Below are positions 18,887 through 27,556 of a stretch of 64,000 nt of DNA, piece after piece. The notes below the pieces were generated by a model. The model made no database searches and was not told the origin of the DNA. It worked only from the letters and a program-made list of their open reading frames with translations. Position 1 is the stretch's first letter; every line of letters begins with the position of its first letter. The stretch covers positions 33,401 to 97,400 of the forward strand of contig NZ_JOJM01000036.1 of the NCBI RefSeq assembly GCF_000720325.1, given 5' to 3'. Origin of the DNA: Streptomyces sp. NRRL B-1347. Lineage in GTDB: Bacteria; Actinomycetota; Actinomycetes; Streptomycetales; Streptomycetaceae. The position numbers and the translations under genes are program-made.

Positions 18887-18924
18887 CCGCCGGGCGCCGG
18901 TGACAACCAACCGGCGCCCGGCGG
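18887..18924 (-). terminator. Hairpin between kynU and the formamidase-like gene
   Basis: Perfect 15-bp stem CCGCCGGGCGCCGGT (18887-18901) with its complement at 18910-18924. Lying downstream of kynU and 33 bases upstream of the next start, it could end or attenuate the kynA-kynU transcript. Confidence 0.7.
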
Positions 18925-18988
18925 ACGTTCGCGGACGGATCCGGAACGGCCGCGCGTCCGGGCCATGATCCGGATTCGCCGGACGTTA

Positions 18989-20236
18989 TCAGGTGTCCCG
19001 GGCACCCTCGGAGGCCAGCTCCCCGGAACCGCCGAGGATCTCCCCGAGCACCCGCGCCGCCCGCTCCGCGTCCGCGAACGACACGTACAGCGGGGTGAAG
19101 CCGAAGCGCAGCACGTCCGGTGCGCGGAAGTCGCCGACCACGCCCGCCGCGACGAGCCGCAGCATCACCTCGCGGGCGTCCGGGCAGCGCAGCGCGATCT
19201 GGCTGCCGCGCTCCGCGTGCGCGGCCGGGGTGACGGACTCGACCCGGCCCTCGGGCACGTACGCCGCCACGCACTCCAGGAAGAAGTCCGTGAGCGCCAG
19301 GGACTTGGCCCGTACGTCGTCGAGCGAGACGCCGTCCCAGACGTCGAGGGCCGCCTCCAGGGCGAGCAGGGACAGGATGTCCGGCGTGCCGACGCGGCCG
19401 CGCACCACGTCCGCGGCCGGTTCGTAGTCGGGCCGCATGCCGAAGGGGTCGGTGTGCGAGTTCCAGCCGGGCAGCGGCGAGTCGAAGCGGGACTGCAGGT
19501 CACGGCGTACGTACAGGTACGCGGGCGAACCCGGGCCGCCGTTCAGGTACTTGTACGTGCAGCCGACCGCGAGGTCCACGCCGTGCTCGTCCAGGGCGAC
19601 GGGCAGGGCGCCCGCCGTGTGGCACAGGTCCCACACCACGTACGCGCCCGCCGCGTGCACGGCCGCGGTGAGCCCCGGCAGGTCGTGCAGGCGGCCCGAC
19701 TGGTAGTCGGCGTGGTTGAGCAGGACCGCCGCCGTGCGCGGGCCGAGCAGGCCCGGCACGTCGGCCGGGGCGGCCGGGACCAGGCGGCAGCCGGTGAGGC
19801 GGGCGGCGGACTCGGCGACGTACCCGTCCGTCGGGAAGGTGGTGGCGTCGACGACGACCTCGTCGCGCGCGGGGCTGTCGGACTGCGCCATGCGCACGGC
19901 CGCGACGACCGCCTTGAAGACGTTCACGCTCGTCGAGTCGGAGACGACCACCTGGCCCGGGGCGGCGCCGACGAGCGGGGCGATCCGCTCCCCGACCCGC
20001 TCGGGCGCGGTCCACCAGCCGCTCTCCTCCCAGGAGCGGATGCGCAGCCGCCCCCACTCGCGGGTGACGACGTCGGCGACCCGGCCCGCCACGTTCGCGG
20101 GCAGGGCGCCCAGGGAGTTCCCGTCCAGGTACACGCTGTCGTCGAGGACGAACTCCTTGCGCTTGGCGGCGAGCCGGTCCGCGGCGTCGAGGGCGGCGGC
20201 CCGCACGCGCAGGTCGGCTTCCCTCGGCTCAGACAT
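18989..20236 (-). CDS. kynU: Kynureninase
   Basis: 415 residues, PLP enzyme of fold type I that cleaves kynurenine to anthranilate and alanine. Seen: VYLDGNSLGALP, SDSTSVNVFK, VVWDLCHTAGALPV, the PLP lysine in GCTYKYLNGGPGSPAYLYV, and the C-terminal RFGFTPLYVSFAD. It starts 8 bases inside the end of kynA (ATG 20236 over TGA 20229-20231), so the two are coupled. No HTH regulator of the pathway is adjacent. Confidence 0.94.
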   Translation of the reverse strand: MSEPREADLRVRAAALDAADRLAAKRKEFVLDDSVYLDGNSLGALPANVAGRVADVVTREWGRLRIRSWEESGWWTAPERVGERIAPLVGAAPGQVVVSDSTSVNVFKAVVAAVRMAQSDSPARDEVVVDATTFPTDGYVAESAARLTGCRLVPAAPADVPGLLGPRTAAVLLNHADYQSGRLHDLPGLTAAVHAAGAYVVWDLCHTAGALPVALDEHGVDLAVGCTYKYLNGGPGSPAYLYVRRDLQSRFDSPLPGWNSHTDPFGMRPDYEPAADVVRGRVGTPDILSLLALEAALDVWDGVSLDDVRAKSLALTDFFLECVAAYVPEGRVESVTPAAHAERGSQIALRCPDAREVMLRLVAAGVVGDFRAPDVLRFGFTPLYVSFADAERAARVLGEILGGSGELASEGARDT

Positions 20237-21122
20237 GGCTGCGCGCCGTCCACAGCTCGGGGAACACGTTCTTCGTGGCGCGCTTCTCCAGCCAGGCCAC
20301 GCCCGCGGAGCCGCCGGTGCCGGTCTTGGCGCCCATGGACCTGCGGGTGGCCACCAGGTGGTCGTTGCGCCATCGCCACACCAGCTCGGCGACGTCGGTC
20401 AGGGCCTCGCCGAGGCGCGCCAGGTCGGAGTTGTCGTCACCGGAGTAGAGCTCGGTCCACACGGCCTCGACGCGGGGCGACGGCTCGTACTTGGCGGCCA
20501 CGTCGCGGTCGAGGACCTCGGCGGGGACGTCGTACCCGCGGTGCGCGAGCAGCCGAAGGACCTCGTCGTACAGGCTCGGCTCCTGGAGGGCCTTCTCCAG
20601 CTCCGCGTACACGCGCGGCGTGCCGCGGTGCGGGACCAGCATGGACGCGGACTTCTCGCCGAGCAGGAACTCCATGCGCCGGTACATCGCCGACTGGAAG
20701 CCCGAGCCCTCGCCGAGCGAGCCCCGGTAGGAGTTGAACTGGCCGGGGGTGAGCTGGCCGAGCGGCTTCCAGGAGGCGTTCAGGGCCTCCAGCTCGCGCA
20801 CGGACCGCTTCAGGGCGGCCACCGCGGTCGGCACGTCGTCGTCGCGCAGGGCGCGCGCGGCGGTCTCCCACTCGTGCACGATGACCGTGAACCACAGCTC
20901 CATCACCTGGGTCGTGACCAGGAAGACCATCTCGCCGGGGTCGTCGGAGCGCAGGTGCTGGAGGTGCGTGAGGACGTCCGCCTTCACGTAGTCCTCGTAG
21001 GGGGTGCTGCCGGCGAAGTCGAGGTTGGGGCTGTCGGGGCTCTCGGTGGGCGTTTCGCCGGACGTCTGCTGTATCTCGTTCATCTCGAGAGTCTCGCCTG
21101 CCGTGCTCGCCTCGTGGGACAT
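20229..21122 (-). CDS. kynA: Tryptophan 2,3-dioxygenase family protein
   Basis: 297 residues, heme enzyme opening the tryptophan pyrrole ring to N-formylkynurenine. Against Xanthomonas TDO: YEDYVKAD, Phe67 (F51), Arg133 in SYRGSLG (R117), GSGFQSAMYR, heme ligand His255 in WRNDHLVATR, and TGTGGSAGV are kept. The active-site His55 position (IIQHQ) is Thr71 here (LVTTQ). ATG 21122 follows TAGGAGA. It is first in the operon with kynU. The N-terminal 35 residues are low-complexity Ser/Thr/Glu. Confidence 0.9.
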   Translation of the reverse strand: MSHEASTAGETLEMNEIQQTSGETPTESPDSPNLDFAGSTPYEDYVKADVLTHLQHLRSDDPGEMVFLVTTQVMELWFTVIVHEWETAARALRDDDVPTAVAALKRSVRELEALNASWKPLGQLTPGQFNSYRGSLGEGSGFQSAMYRRMEFLLGEKSASMLVPHRGTPRVYAELEKALQEPSLYDEVLRLLAHRGYDVPAEVLDRDVAAKYEPSPRVEAVWTELYSGDDNSDLARLGEALTDVAELVWRWRNDHLVATRRSMGAKTGTGGSAGVAWLEKRATKNVFPELWTARSHV

Positions 21123-21228
21123 CGCTGTCTCCTAGATGCGTGATCCGGGTAGCGGTCCGCCCCTGCCGTAGCGGCACGGGGGCCCCGGTCCCCACCCGCA
21201 TCCTCCGCAACATCCCGGGAAACGGCAA

Positions 21229-21264
21229 GACCTGCCTGGTCACACCGGGTGGCCCAGGCAGGTC
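21229..21264 (-). terminator. Terminator of the DUF3151 gene
   Basis: 11-bp stem GACCTGCCTGG (21229-21239) with its complement at 21254-21264, 15 bases past the DUF3151 stop on the minus strand. Confidence 0.75.
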
Positions 21265-21278
21265 CGCGGGAGCGGGGG

Positions 21279-21692
21279 CTAGCCCAGGGTGTCCGCAGCC
21301 GTCGCCGACGAGTCGCGCAGGAACGTCGAGCAGCGCTCGTACTCCTCCTGCTCGCCGATCGCCTGGGCCGCGCGGGCCAGGCCGTGCAGCGCCCGCAGGA
21401 AGCCGCGGTTCGGCTCGTGCTCCCACGGCACCGGGCCGTGGCCCTTCCAGCCGGACCTGCGCAGGGCGTCCAGGCCCCGGTGGTAGCCGGTGCGGGCGTA
21501 CGCGTACGACTCGACGACGCGGCCCGCCTCGAAGGCCTCGTCGGCGAGGCGGGCCCACGCGAGCGAGGACTTCGGGTACTTGGCGGCGACGTCGGCGGCC
21601 GCCGTGCCGCCCGCGAGCAGCTCCCGGGGCTCCGGGTCGTCGGGCAGATGGGTCGGGGGCGGTCCCCCGAGCAGGTTCTCGTGAATGGCCAT
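21279..21692 (-). CDS. DUF3151 family protein
   Basis: 137 residues, close to the usual size. Conserved pattern of this actinobacterial family: HENLLGGPPPTHLPDD, RLADEAFEAGRVVESYAYAR, TGYHRGLDALRRSGWKGHGP, EPNRGFLRALHGLARAA. Helical, TPR-like in look; function unknown. ATG 21692. It is transcribed towards kynA and ends in its own terminator. Confidence 0.88.
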   Translation of the reverse strand: MAIHENLLGGPPPTHLPDDPEPRELLAGGTAAADVAAKYPKSSLAWARLADEAFEAGRVVESYAYARTGYHRGLDALRRSGWKGHGPVPWEHEPNRGFLRALHGLARAAQAIGEQEEYERCSTFLRDSSATAADTLG

Positions 21693-21833
21693 GGGCTCCA
21701 GTCTGCTCCATGCCGCCCCGCGGGGGTGCGCCCCGGTCCCGGTGCGCGGACGCCCCGCGGCCCCCGCGTAGTACTTGCGACGGACCCCAGGGAACCCGTC
21801 GCAGAGGGGACGTCCGGGCCACCGGGGCCGCCG

Positions 21834-21839
21834 TACCGT
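21834..21839 (+). promoter_or_regulatory. -10 box (TACCGT), leaderless start
   Basis: TACCGT, then 7 bases to the GTG at 21847. Confidence 0.45.
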
Positions 21840-21846
21840 TTCAGGC

Positions 21847-23211
21847 GTGACCGAGAAAACGCGCAGCCCAGAGTTCCACCTCGCGCAGAACGCCCTGCAG
21901 GGCCTGCGCGTCGACCTGTTCCAGGACGTGTTCGCCTACCGGCCGCTGCCGCCGCTGCGGCGGGAGGCCGCGCGGCTGCCCGGGCGGGCGGGGCAGGCCT
22001 CGGTGTGGCTGCCGCACGGGGTGGTGCTCGCCCTGGCGGCGCTGACCCTGTTCACCGCGTACGCGGGCGGCTTCGGCGGCTGGGACGCGCGGGGCGAGTT
22101 CGCGTGGGCGCTCACCGGCTTCCTGCCGGCGGGCGCGGTCCTTCTCACCCTGGTGCGGCCGGTGCTCGCCTGGTGGTGCTCGCTCGGGATGACTCCGATG
22201 ATGGTGGTCCTGAGCGGCGCCGGCTGGTCCCCGTGGCCGCCCGGTTCGATCGTCGGGCACACGGCGGTGATGGCGGTGGTCGCGGCGCGGACCCGGCCGC
22301 GCACCGCGGCGTGGATGTGGGTGCTCACGGCCCTGTACTCGATGTTCGCCGAGGCCTCCATGGGCTGGCAGTCGAACACGGTGGAGATGCTGATGTTCAG
22401 CGGCGTCGTCGTCGCCATCGTGGCGCTGGTGTCGGCGAACCGGGACGCCCGCCGCGAGGTCGTCGCCGAGCGCACCGTGACCGCCGTCGAGCGGGACCGG
22501 CGCACGCTCCTGGAGGAGCGCACGAACATCGCCCGCGAGCTGCACGACGTCGTCGCCCACCACATGTCGGTCGTCGCCATCCAGGCGGAGGCGGCCCCCT
22601 ACCGGGTGGAGAACCCGCCGCCGGAGCTGGCGCAGGCCTTCGCGACGATCCGTGAGAACGCGGTGATCGCCCTGACCGAGCTGCGCCGCGTCCTCGGCGT
22701 CGTACGGGCGGAGGACTACGAGGCCCCCGACGCCCCGCAGCCGACGCTCGCCGATCTGGACCGGCTGATCGCCAACGTGCGGGAGACGGGCCTCGCCGTG
22801 GAGAAGGCCGTGACCGGTGGCGTGCGGGAACTGCCGCAGGGCGTCGAGCTGTCCGCGTACCGGATCGTGCAGGAGGCGCTCAGCAACAGCCTGCGGCACG
22901 CGCCGGGGGCGACGGCCCGGGTGGAGATCGGCTACGTGCTCGGCGGGCTCGGCCTGCGCATCGTGAACGGACCCGCGACCGGGCTCGTGAAGCCGCCCGC
23001 CCGTCACCCGGCCACCGCCCCTCAACGAGGGCTTCGCCCGCCCCTTTCGATGGGCGCCGGGCACGGCATCACAGGGATGCGGGAGCGGGTCGGCATGCTG
23101 GACGGGGAGATGACGGCCGGGCCGACGGCCGACGGCGGGTACGAGGTGACGGTGTTCCTGCCCGTCCCGCTCGCGGCGGCCGCGAACGCGCCCGAGGGGG
23201 AGGCCGCGTGA
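21847..23211 (+). CDS. NarL-type sensor histidine kinase
   Basis: 454 residues. Five or six membrane helices (residues 60-205) are followed by a HisKA_3 dimerisation domain with His233 in RELHDVVAHHMSVV, then an HATPase domain (IVQEALSNSLRHAPG, GHGITGMRERVGMLDG). Between the N-box and G-box is a Pro/Arg-rich insert of about 25 residues (KPPARHPATAPQRGL) not usual for the family. The signal is unknown. It is coupled to the regulator below by a GTGA overlap, and the cytochrome P450 gene lies just downstream. Confidence 0.9.
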   Translation: MTEKTRSPEFHLAQNALQGLRVDLFQDVFAYRPLPPLRREAARLPGRAGQASVWLPHGVVLALAALTLFTAYAGGFGGWDARGEFAWALTGFLPAGAVLLTLVRPVLAWWCSLGMTPMMVVLSGAGWSPWPPGSIVGHTAVMAVVAARTRPRTAAWMWVLTALYSMFAEASMGWQSNTVEMLMFSGVVVAIVALVSANRDARREVVAERTVTAVERDRRTLLEERTNIARELHDVVAHHMSVVAIQAEAAPYRVENPPPELAQAFATIRENAVIALTELRRVLGVVRAEDYEAPDAPQPTLADLDRLIANVRETGLAVEKAVTGGVRELPQGVELSAYRIVQEALSNSLRHAPGATARVEIGYVLGGLGLRIVNGPATGLVKPPARHPATAPQRGLRPPLSMGAGHGITGMRERVGMLDGEMTAGPTADGGYEVTVFLPVPLAAAANAPEGEAA

Positions 23212-23891
23212 GCGCCGCACCCATCCGCGTGCTGATCGTCGACGACCAGATGATGGTCCGCGAGGGCTTCTCCGTGCTGCTCAACGCGATGCCCGACATC
23301 GAGGTCGTCGGCGAGGCGGTGAACGGCCGCGAGGCCGTGAGCCGGGTGCGCGAACTCGCCCCCGACGTCGTCCTCATGGACATCCGCATGCCCGAGCTGA
23401 ACGGCATCGAGGCCACCCGCGAGATCGTCGCCGCCGACGGCACCACCACCAAGGTCCTGGTCCTGACCACCTTCGACCTCGACGAGTACGTGTACCAGGC
23501 GCTGCGCGCGGGCGCGTCCGGCTTCCTGCTCAAGGACGCCTCGGCGCGCGAGCTCGCGGACGGCGTGCGGGTCGTCGCCGCGGGCGAGGCGCTGCTCGCG
23601 CCGAGCGTGACGCGCCGCCTGATCACGGAGTTCTCCCGGCTCTCGGAGCGGCCGCGGCTCGCCGGGACCGCGCAGGCGCAGGCCCAGTACGGGGAGCTGA
23701 CCGAGCGCGAGACGGAGGTGCTCGTGCTCATCGCGCAGGGGCTCTCCAACGCGGAGATCGCCGAGCGGCTCGTCGTCGCCGAGTCCACCATCAAGACGCA
23801 CGTCAGCCGGATCCTGGTGAAGCTGGGGCTTCGCGACCGCACCCAGGCCGCCGTGTTCGCCTACGAGGCGAGGCTGGTCACACCCGGGTGA
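23208..23891 (+). CDS. NarL/LuxR-family response regulator
   Basis: 227 residues. Receiver domain with acidic pocket VDDQ and phospho-acceptor Asp58 in VLMDIRMPE, Thr in LTTFD and Lys in LLKDAS. C-terminal LuxR HTH (LTERETEVLVLIAQGLSNAE, VVAESTIKTHVSRILVKL). Partner of the kinase whose stop it overlaps. The P450 gene starts 19 bases later but has its own -10 box. Confidence 0.93.
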   Translation: MSAAPIRVLIVDDQMMVREGFSVLLNAMPDIEVVGEAVNGREAVSRVRELAPDVVLMDIRMPELNGIEATREIVAADGTTTKVLVLTTFDLDEYVYQALRAGASGFLLKDASARELADGVRVVAAGEALLAPSVTRRLITEFSRLSERPRLAGTAQAQAQYGELTERETEVLVLIAQGLSNAEIAERLVVAESTIKTHVSRILVKLGLRDRTQAAVFAYEARLVTPG

Positions 23892-23898
23892 GCGCGGC

Positions 23899-23904
23899 TA
23901 GCGT
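23899..23904 (+). promoter_or_regulatory. -10 box (TAGCGT) of the P450 gene, leaderless start
   Basis: TAGCGT, then 6 bases to the ATG at 23911. Confidence 0.5.
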
Positions 23905-23910
23905 CCGTGC

Positions 23911-25143
23911 ATGGCCGCTGCCGCACACATCACCGAGGTGTTCGCGCCCTCGTCCGACGCCTTCCTCGCGGATCCCTACCCCGCCTACGCCGAGCTGCGC
24001 GCCCGCGGGCGGGTGCACCACTACGGGCCGAGCGACCAGTACCTGATCCCGCGCCACGCGGACGTCGCCGCGCTGCTGCGCGACCGGCGGCTCGGCCGCA
24101 CCTATCTGCACCGGTTCAGCCACGAGGAGTTCGGGCGGACCGCGCCGCCGGCCGCGCACGAGCCGTTCCACGTCCTCAACGACCACGGCATGCTCGACCT
24201 GGAGGCGCCCGCGCACACCCGCATCCGCCGCCTGGTCGCGAAGGCGTTCACGCCCCGCACGGTGGAGCGCCTGCGCCCGTACGTGGAGGGGCTCGCGGAC
24301 GAGCTGGTGCGCGGCCTCGTCGCGGACGGCGGCGGCGACCTGCTCGCGCGGGTCGCGGAGCCGCTGCCCGTCGCGGTGATCGCCGAGCTGCTCGGCATCC
24401 CGGAGGGCGACCGGGCGCCGCTGCGGCCGTGGTCGGCGGACATCTGCGGGATGTACGAGCTGAACCCGGGCGCGGCGGCCGCCGAGCGGGCGGTGCGCGC
24501 GTCCCTGGAGTTCTCCGCGTATCTGCGGGAGCTGATCGCCGAGCGGCGCGTCCGCCCCGGCGACGATCTGCTCACCGAGCTCATCGCCGCCCACGAGGAG
24601 GGCGACCGGCTCAGCGAGCAGGAGCTGGTCTCCACCTGCGTACTGCTCCTGAACGCCGGGCACGAGGCGACCGTCAACGCCACCGTGAACGGCTGGTACG
24701 CGCTCTTCCGCCACCCCGGGCAGCTGGCCGCGCTGCGCGCGGAGCCGGAACGGCTGCTGCCCACGGCCGTGGAGGAGCTGCTCCGCTACGACACCCCGTT
24801 GCAGCTCTTCGAGCGGTGGGTGCTCGACGACATCGAGGTCGGCGGCACGGTGATCCCCCGGGGCAGCGAGGTGGCCCTGCTCTTCGGCTCCGCCAACCGG
24901 GACGGGGCGGTCTTCCCCGACCCGGACGCCCTCGACCTCACCCGCTCCCGCGAGGCGAACCCGCACATCTCCTTCAGCGCGGGCATCCACTACTGCATCG
25001 GGGCACCCCTGGCCCGCCTCGAACTGGGCGCGTCGCTCGGGGCACTGCTGCGCCGGGCACCGGGGCTCCGGCTCCTGACCGACCCGACACGGAAGCCGGG
25101 CTTCGTGATCCGGGGCCTGACGGAGCTGCGCGTGGCGGTGTGA
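23911..25143 (+). CDS. Cytochrome P450 (CYP107-like)
   Basis: 410 residues. Heme-thiolate Cys362 in FSAGIHYCIGAPLARLE, ExxR in VEELLRY, and I-helix AGHEAT at 249-254. At the position of the usual acid-alcohol Thr (after Glu252) stands Ala253, as in P450eryF, which hints at substrate-assisted oxygen activation. Soluble, with no membrane anchor. No ferredoxin or reductase gene is adjacent. Substrate unknown; there are no biosynthetic core genes next to it. Confidence 0.92.
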   Translation: MAAAAHITEVFAPSSDAFLADPYPAYAELRARGRVHHYGPSDQYLIPRHADVAALLRDRRLGRTYLHRFSHEEFGRTAPPAAHEPFHVLNDHGMLDLEAPAHTRIRRLVAKAFTPRTVERLRPYVEGLADELVRGLVADGGGDLLARVAEPLPVAVIAELLGIPEGDRAPLRPWSADICGMYELNPGAAAAERAVRASLEFSAYLRELIAERRVRPGDDLLTELIAAHEEGDRLSEQELVSTCVLLLNAGHEATVNATVNGWYALFRHPGQLAALRAEPERLLPTAVEELLRYDTPLQLFERWVLDDIEVGGTVIPRGSEVALLFGSANRDGAVFPDPDALDLTRSREANPHISFSAGIHYCIGAPLARLELGASLGALLRRAPGLRLLTDPTRKPGFVIRGLTELRVAV

Positions 25144-25268
25144 CGGGGCCCGGCCTGGGTCCGGCCTGGGCGGGGCCGGTCAGCGGGCCCTGGTGCCCCC
25201 GCCGGGCCAGCTCCCACCCACCCGCCCCCACCAGGGCGGAGTGCGACCAGGTGCTCGGCACCGAGAGC

Positions 25269-25290
25269 TCGGCCCCCTCGCAGGGGCCGA
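25269..25290 (-). terminator. Hairpin downstream of the 75-residue gene
   Basis: 8-bp stem TCGGCCCC (25269-25276) with its complement at 25283-25290, in the gap between the P450 stop and the minus-strand gene ending at 25382. It could serve either. Confidence 0.5.
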
Positions 25291-25381
25291 AAGGGCACCA
25301 CACGCACGCAGCGCCGGACCGCTGCTCGGCGCAGAGGTGGTGATGGCGGGCACGACGAACAGGCGCAGATCCCGGGCCACG

Positions 25382-25609
25382 TCACGCATCAGCCCACACC
25401 GCCCGCCGGGCTTCGACAGTTCCGGCGGCCCCGTGGCCGGGCCAGCCTTCTTCCAGCCAGGCGGCACACAGGCGCGCGCCCGCGACGCAGTTGGCGAGAA
25501 GGCCGGTGTGGATGAGGGGGCAGTGGTCGAGGTGCTCGCGGTAGGCCCCGTACAGATCCGGCGGTTCCCAGTCGTCCACGTAGTCGTCAGGGGCGGCGGC
25601 CGTCGTCAT
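25382..25609 (-). CDS. Conserved 75-residue hypothetical protein (module 1)
   Basis: 75 residues, acidic N-terminus, core PDLYGAYREHLDHCPLIHTG and LLANCVAGARLCAAWLEEGW. It is a clear paralogue of the protein at 38348-38575 (about two thirds of aligned residues identical over the core). Its ATG overlaps the preceding gene's stop (ATGA). Three Cys are kept between the copies. Function unknown; it always sits after a larger partner in this window. Confidence 0.8.
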   Translation of the reverse strand: MTTAAAPDDYVDDWEPPDLYGAYREHLDHCPLIHTGLLANCVAGARLCAAWLEEGWPGHGAAGTVEARRAVWADA

Positions 25610-26130
25610 CGGCCCACCGTCCTGAGCGGAGCAGCCGTGGCGAGCAGGGTACGCACGCACCGGGTGTCGCACAGCGCGCCGGGGTGCTGCGGCAACACCA
25701 CCCAGCGCGAGAGCGCCGTCGTGTGGCCGGGGCGGGGGACGCCGAGGTAGGTCCCGGTGGTGAGGCGCTCGGCCGGGCCGTCCCAGTCGGTGCCGGGCGG
25801 GATGAGCGCGTAGTACGGGCCGAGGCTGCTGCGAAAGTCACGGATCACCGGCCCGTCGCACCGCGCGCGCAGCGCGGTGGCCACCGTCTCGGGCCCGTCA
25901 CTGCCCACCGCGTCGTGGACGTGCTCGGCCGGTACGCGGATCGCGTCGAAGCGGCGGCCGAGCGGCAGCAGCGCGACGCCGTGCGTCTCCCACGCCGCCC
26001 AGACCGTGCGCGGTCGTGGCTCGGCCTCCGCCAGCCAGCAGACGATGGCCCGGAACTCCTGGCCGTTGGAAGGGTTCTGCGTCTGAGGGGCGCTGTTCGG
26101 CGCTGGCGCTGGGGACGTACTCTCGCCCAT
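25606..26130 (-). CDS. Conserved hypothetical protein, primase/polymerase N-domain-like (module 1)
   Basis: 174 residues. A Pro/Ser-rich start is followed by a domain with FRAIVCWLAEAEPRPRTVWAAW, LPLGRRFDAIRVPAEHVHDAV, YYALIPPGTDWDG and LGVPRPGHT. The RFDAIRxP and ALIPPGT pattern resembles the N-terminal part of bifunctional primase/polymerase-like proteins common in Streptomyces, but I see no catalytic acidic set, so no enzyme activity is claimed. It is similar in layout to the protein at 37893-38351. Followed by the coupled 75-residue gene. Confidence 0.7.
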   Translation of the reverse strand: MGESTSPAPAPNSAPQTQNPSNGQEFRAIVCWLAEAEPRPRTVWAAWETHGVALLPLGRRFDAIRVPAEHVHDAVGSDGPETVATALRARCDGPVIRDFRSSLGPYYALIPPGTDWDGPAERLTTGTYLGVPRPGHTTALSRWVVLPQHPGALCDTRCVRTLLATAAPLRTVGR

Positions 26131-26257
26131 GTCGGGTCCCTGGGTAGTCGGCCGCGCCCCGGGGCCGGTGGCACGGTCGCCGGGGTGCTTGTCACCTCGC
26201 CATGCAACCGGCCCGCCACGCACAGACCCAGGGACGTGGCGTCCTACTTTCGCGACG

Positions 26258-27475
26258 TTAATCGGCGATGCCCAGGAACTCCGCCAACGGGCGCAGCCCC
26301 GGAGGGTGGTTGGGCAGGGCCCACAGGTCCCGGACGATGGCCACCGCCAGCGTGTGGTGCCGCATCCACATCGGCGCGGTCCGGCGCAGGGCCTCCAGGG
26401 TCTTCACCGCTCCGGCGGCATCCCCGACATCGGTGTGGGCCCGCGCCACGTCGAGCAGCAGCCACGTCCGCCACGACGGCGGTGTGTCTTTCGCCAGCCG
26501 CATGCCCTTGGCCAGCTTCAACGCGTCTTCCGGGTGGGCGTACTGGACCGCCAGACGGACGCGTTCGATGCGGACCGACGACGGGCTGAAGACGCTGACC
26601 ATGCGGCTGTCGCCAGTGTCGGGCAGCTTCGAGACCCGGGTGGCTTCCTTCTCGGCCGTCTCCATCATCGCTGCCGCGCGCTCGTAGTCGCCGCTTCGTG
26701 CGGCTGACGTGGCGGCGCTCATGGTCAGGGCACCCCAGACCTTCAGGCCGTCAGCCGTGCCCGTGTGGCCTGCGTCTGCCATGTCGGCGGCGGCGTGGAG
26801 GGCGATGCCGAGCGCGTCCTCCAGGCGTCCCTGTCTCTGGTAGGCCCACGCAGTGGAGTTGACGACCATCGGCACGAGCAGCGGGTCACAGGACTGCCGA
26901 GCGGCATCTATCGCTCGCTCCAGGCTGATGAGGGCGAGGTCGGTCTTGCCCATCCGCACGGCGACGTGCCCGGCGAGCTGAAGCGCCTTGCCGAGGGCCG
27001 CGAAACCGGCCCCACGGTCCGCGGTGTCGCCCGCCGCCGCGGCGGCTGAGCGCGCGTCCGAGATCAGGTCCGGCAGGGCCTTCATCACCGCGTCGAACTC
27101 GGCGGCGTGGTACTGCGTCCAGCCCTCCGCGATCTGTTCGCGCAGCCGGGCCATCGAGAAGCCGGGCCCCGGTGGCCGCGCTTCCGGCGCCCAGAGCGTG
27201 GGCATGATGGCGCGGCGCACCGCGACGAAGCGCGGTCCGTCGTTCTCGCCTGTGGAGGAGACGGCGGGCGGGTCTCCCAGCAGTGTGGTCAGCTCCACGC
27301 CGAGGCCGTTCGCCAGGGCGTGCAGCGTGGGCAGGCGTGCCGAGTGTTTCCGCCCCTGTTCGAGCTGGCGGATGACGTCGACGGATACGTCCGAACGCTC
27401 GGCCAGCTCTTCTTGACTCAGCGAGGCCAAGCGACGCAGGCGGCGCAGGGTGCGCCCCAGATCTTCGGTTGCCAC
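26258..27475 (-). CDS. XRE-family regulator with TPR-like domain (module 1)
   Basis: 405 residues from GTG 27475. N-terminal XRE HTH (LGRTLRRLRRLASLSQEELA, VDVIRQLEQGRKHSARLPTL, ~1-65) followed by about 330 helical residues with TPR-like repeats (GKALQLAGHVAVRMGKTDLA, AWAYQRQGRLEDALGIAL, ARSGDYERAAAMMETAEKEA, ARAHTDVGDAAGAVKTLEAL). This architecture suggests a regulator whose TPR part binds a protein or peptide. It lies upstream of the two-gene module on the same strand with 127 bases between. The start lacks a clear ribosome-binding site. Confidence 0.82.
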   Translation of the reverse strand: MATEDLGRTLRRLRRLASLSQEELAERSDVSVDVIRQLEQGRKHSARLPTLHALANGLGVELTTLLGDPPAVSSTGENDGPRFVAVRRAIMPTLWAPEARPPGPGFSMARLREQIAEGWTQYHAAEFDAVMKALPDLISDARSAAAAAGDTADRGAGFAALGKALQLAGHVAVRMGKTDLALISLERAIDAARQSCDPLLVPMVVNSTAWAYQRQGRLEDALGIALHAAADMADAGHTGTADGLKVWGALTMSAATSAARSGDYERAAAMMETAEKEATRVSKLPDTGDSRMVSVFSPSSVRIERVRLAVQYAHPEDALKLAKGMRLAKDTPPSWRTWLLLDVARAHTDVGDAAGAVKTLEALRRTAPMWMRHHTLAVAIVRDLWALPNHPPGLRPLAEFLGIAD

Positions 27476-27556
27476 GCCGCCACGGTACGCCGCCCGGATG
27501 GCGGGGCTGCTTGTCCAGGGCATGCCGAAGCGGTCCCGCACTGCCGGGTACGGCAA

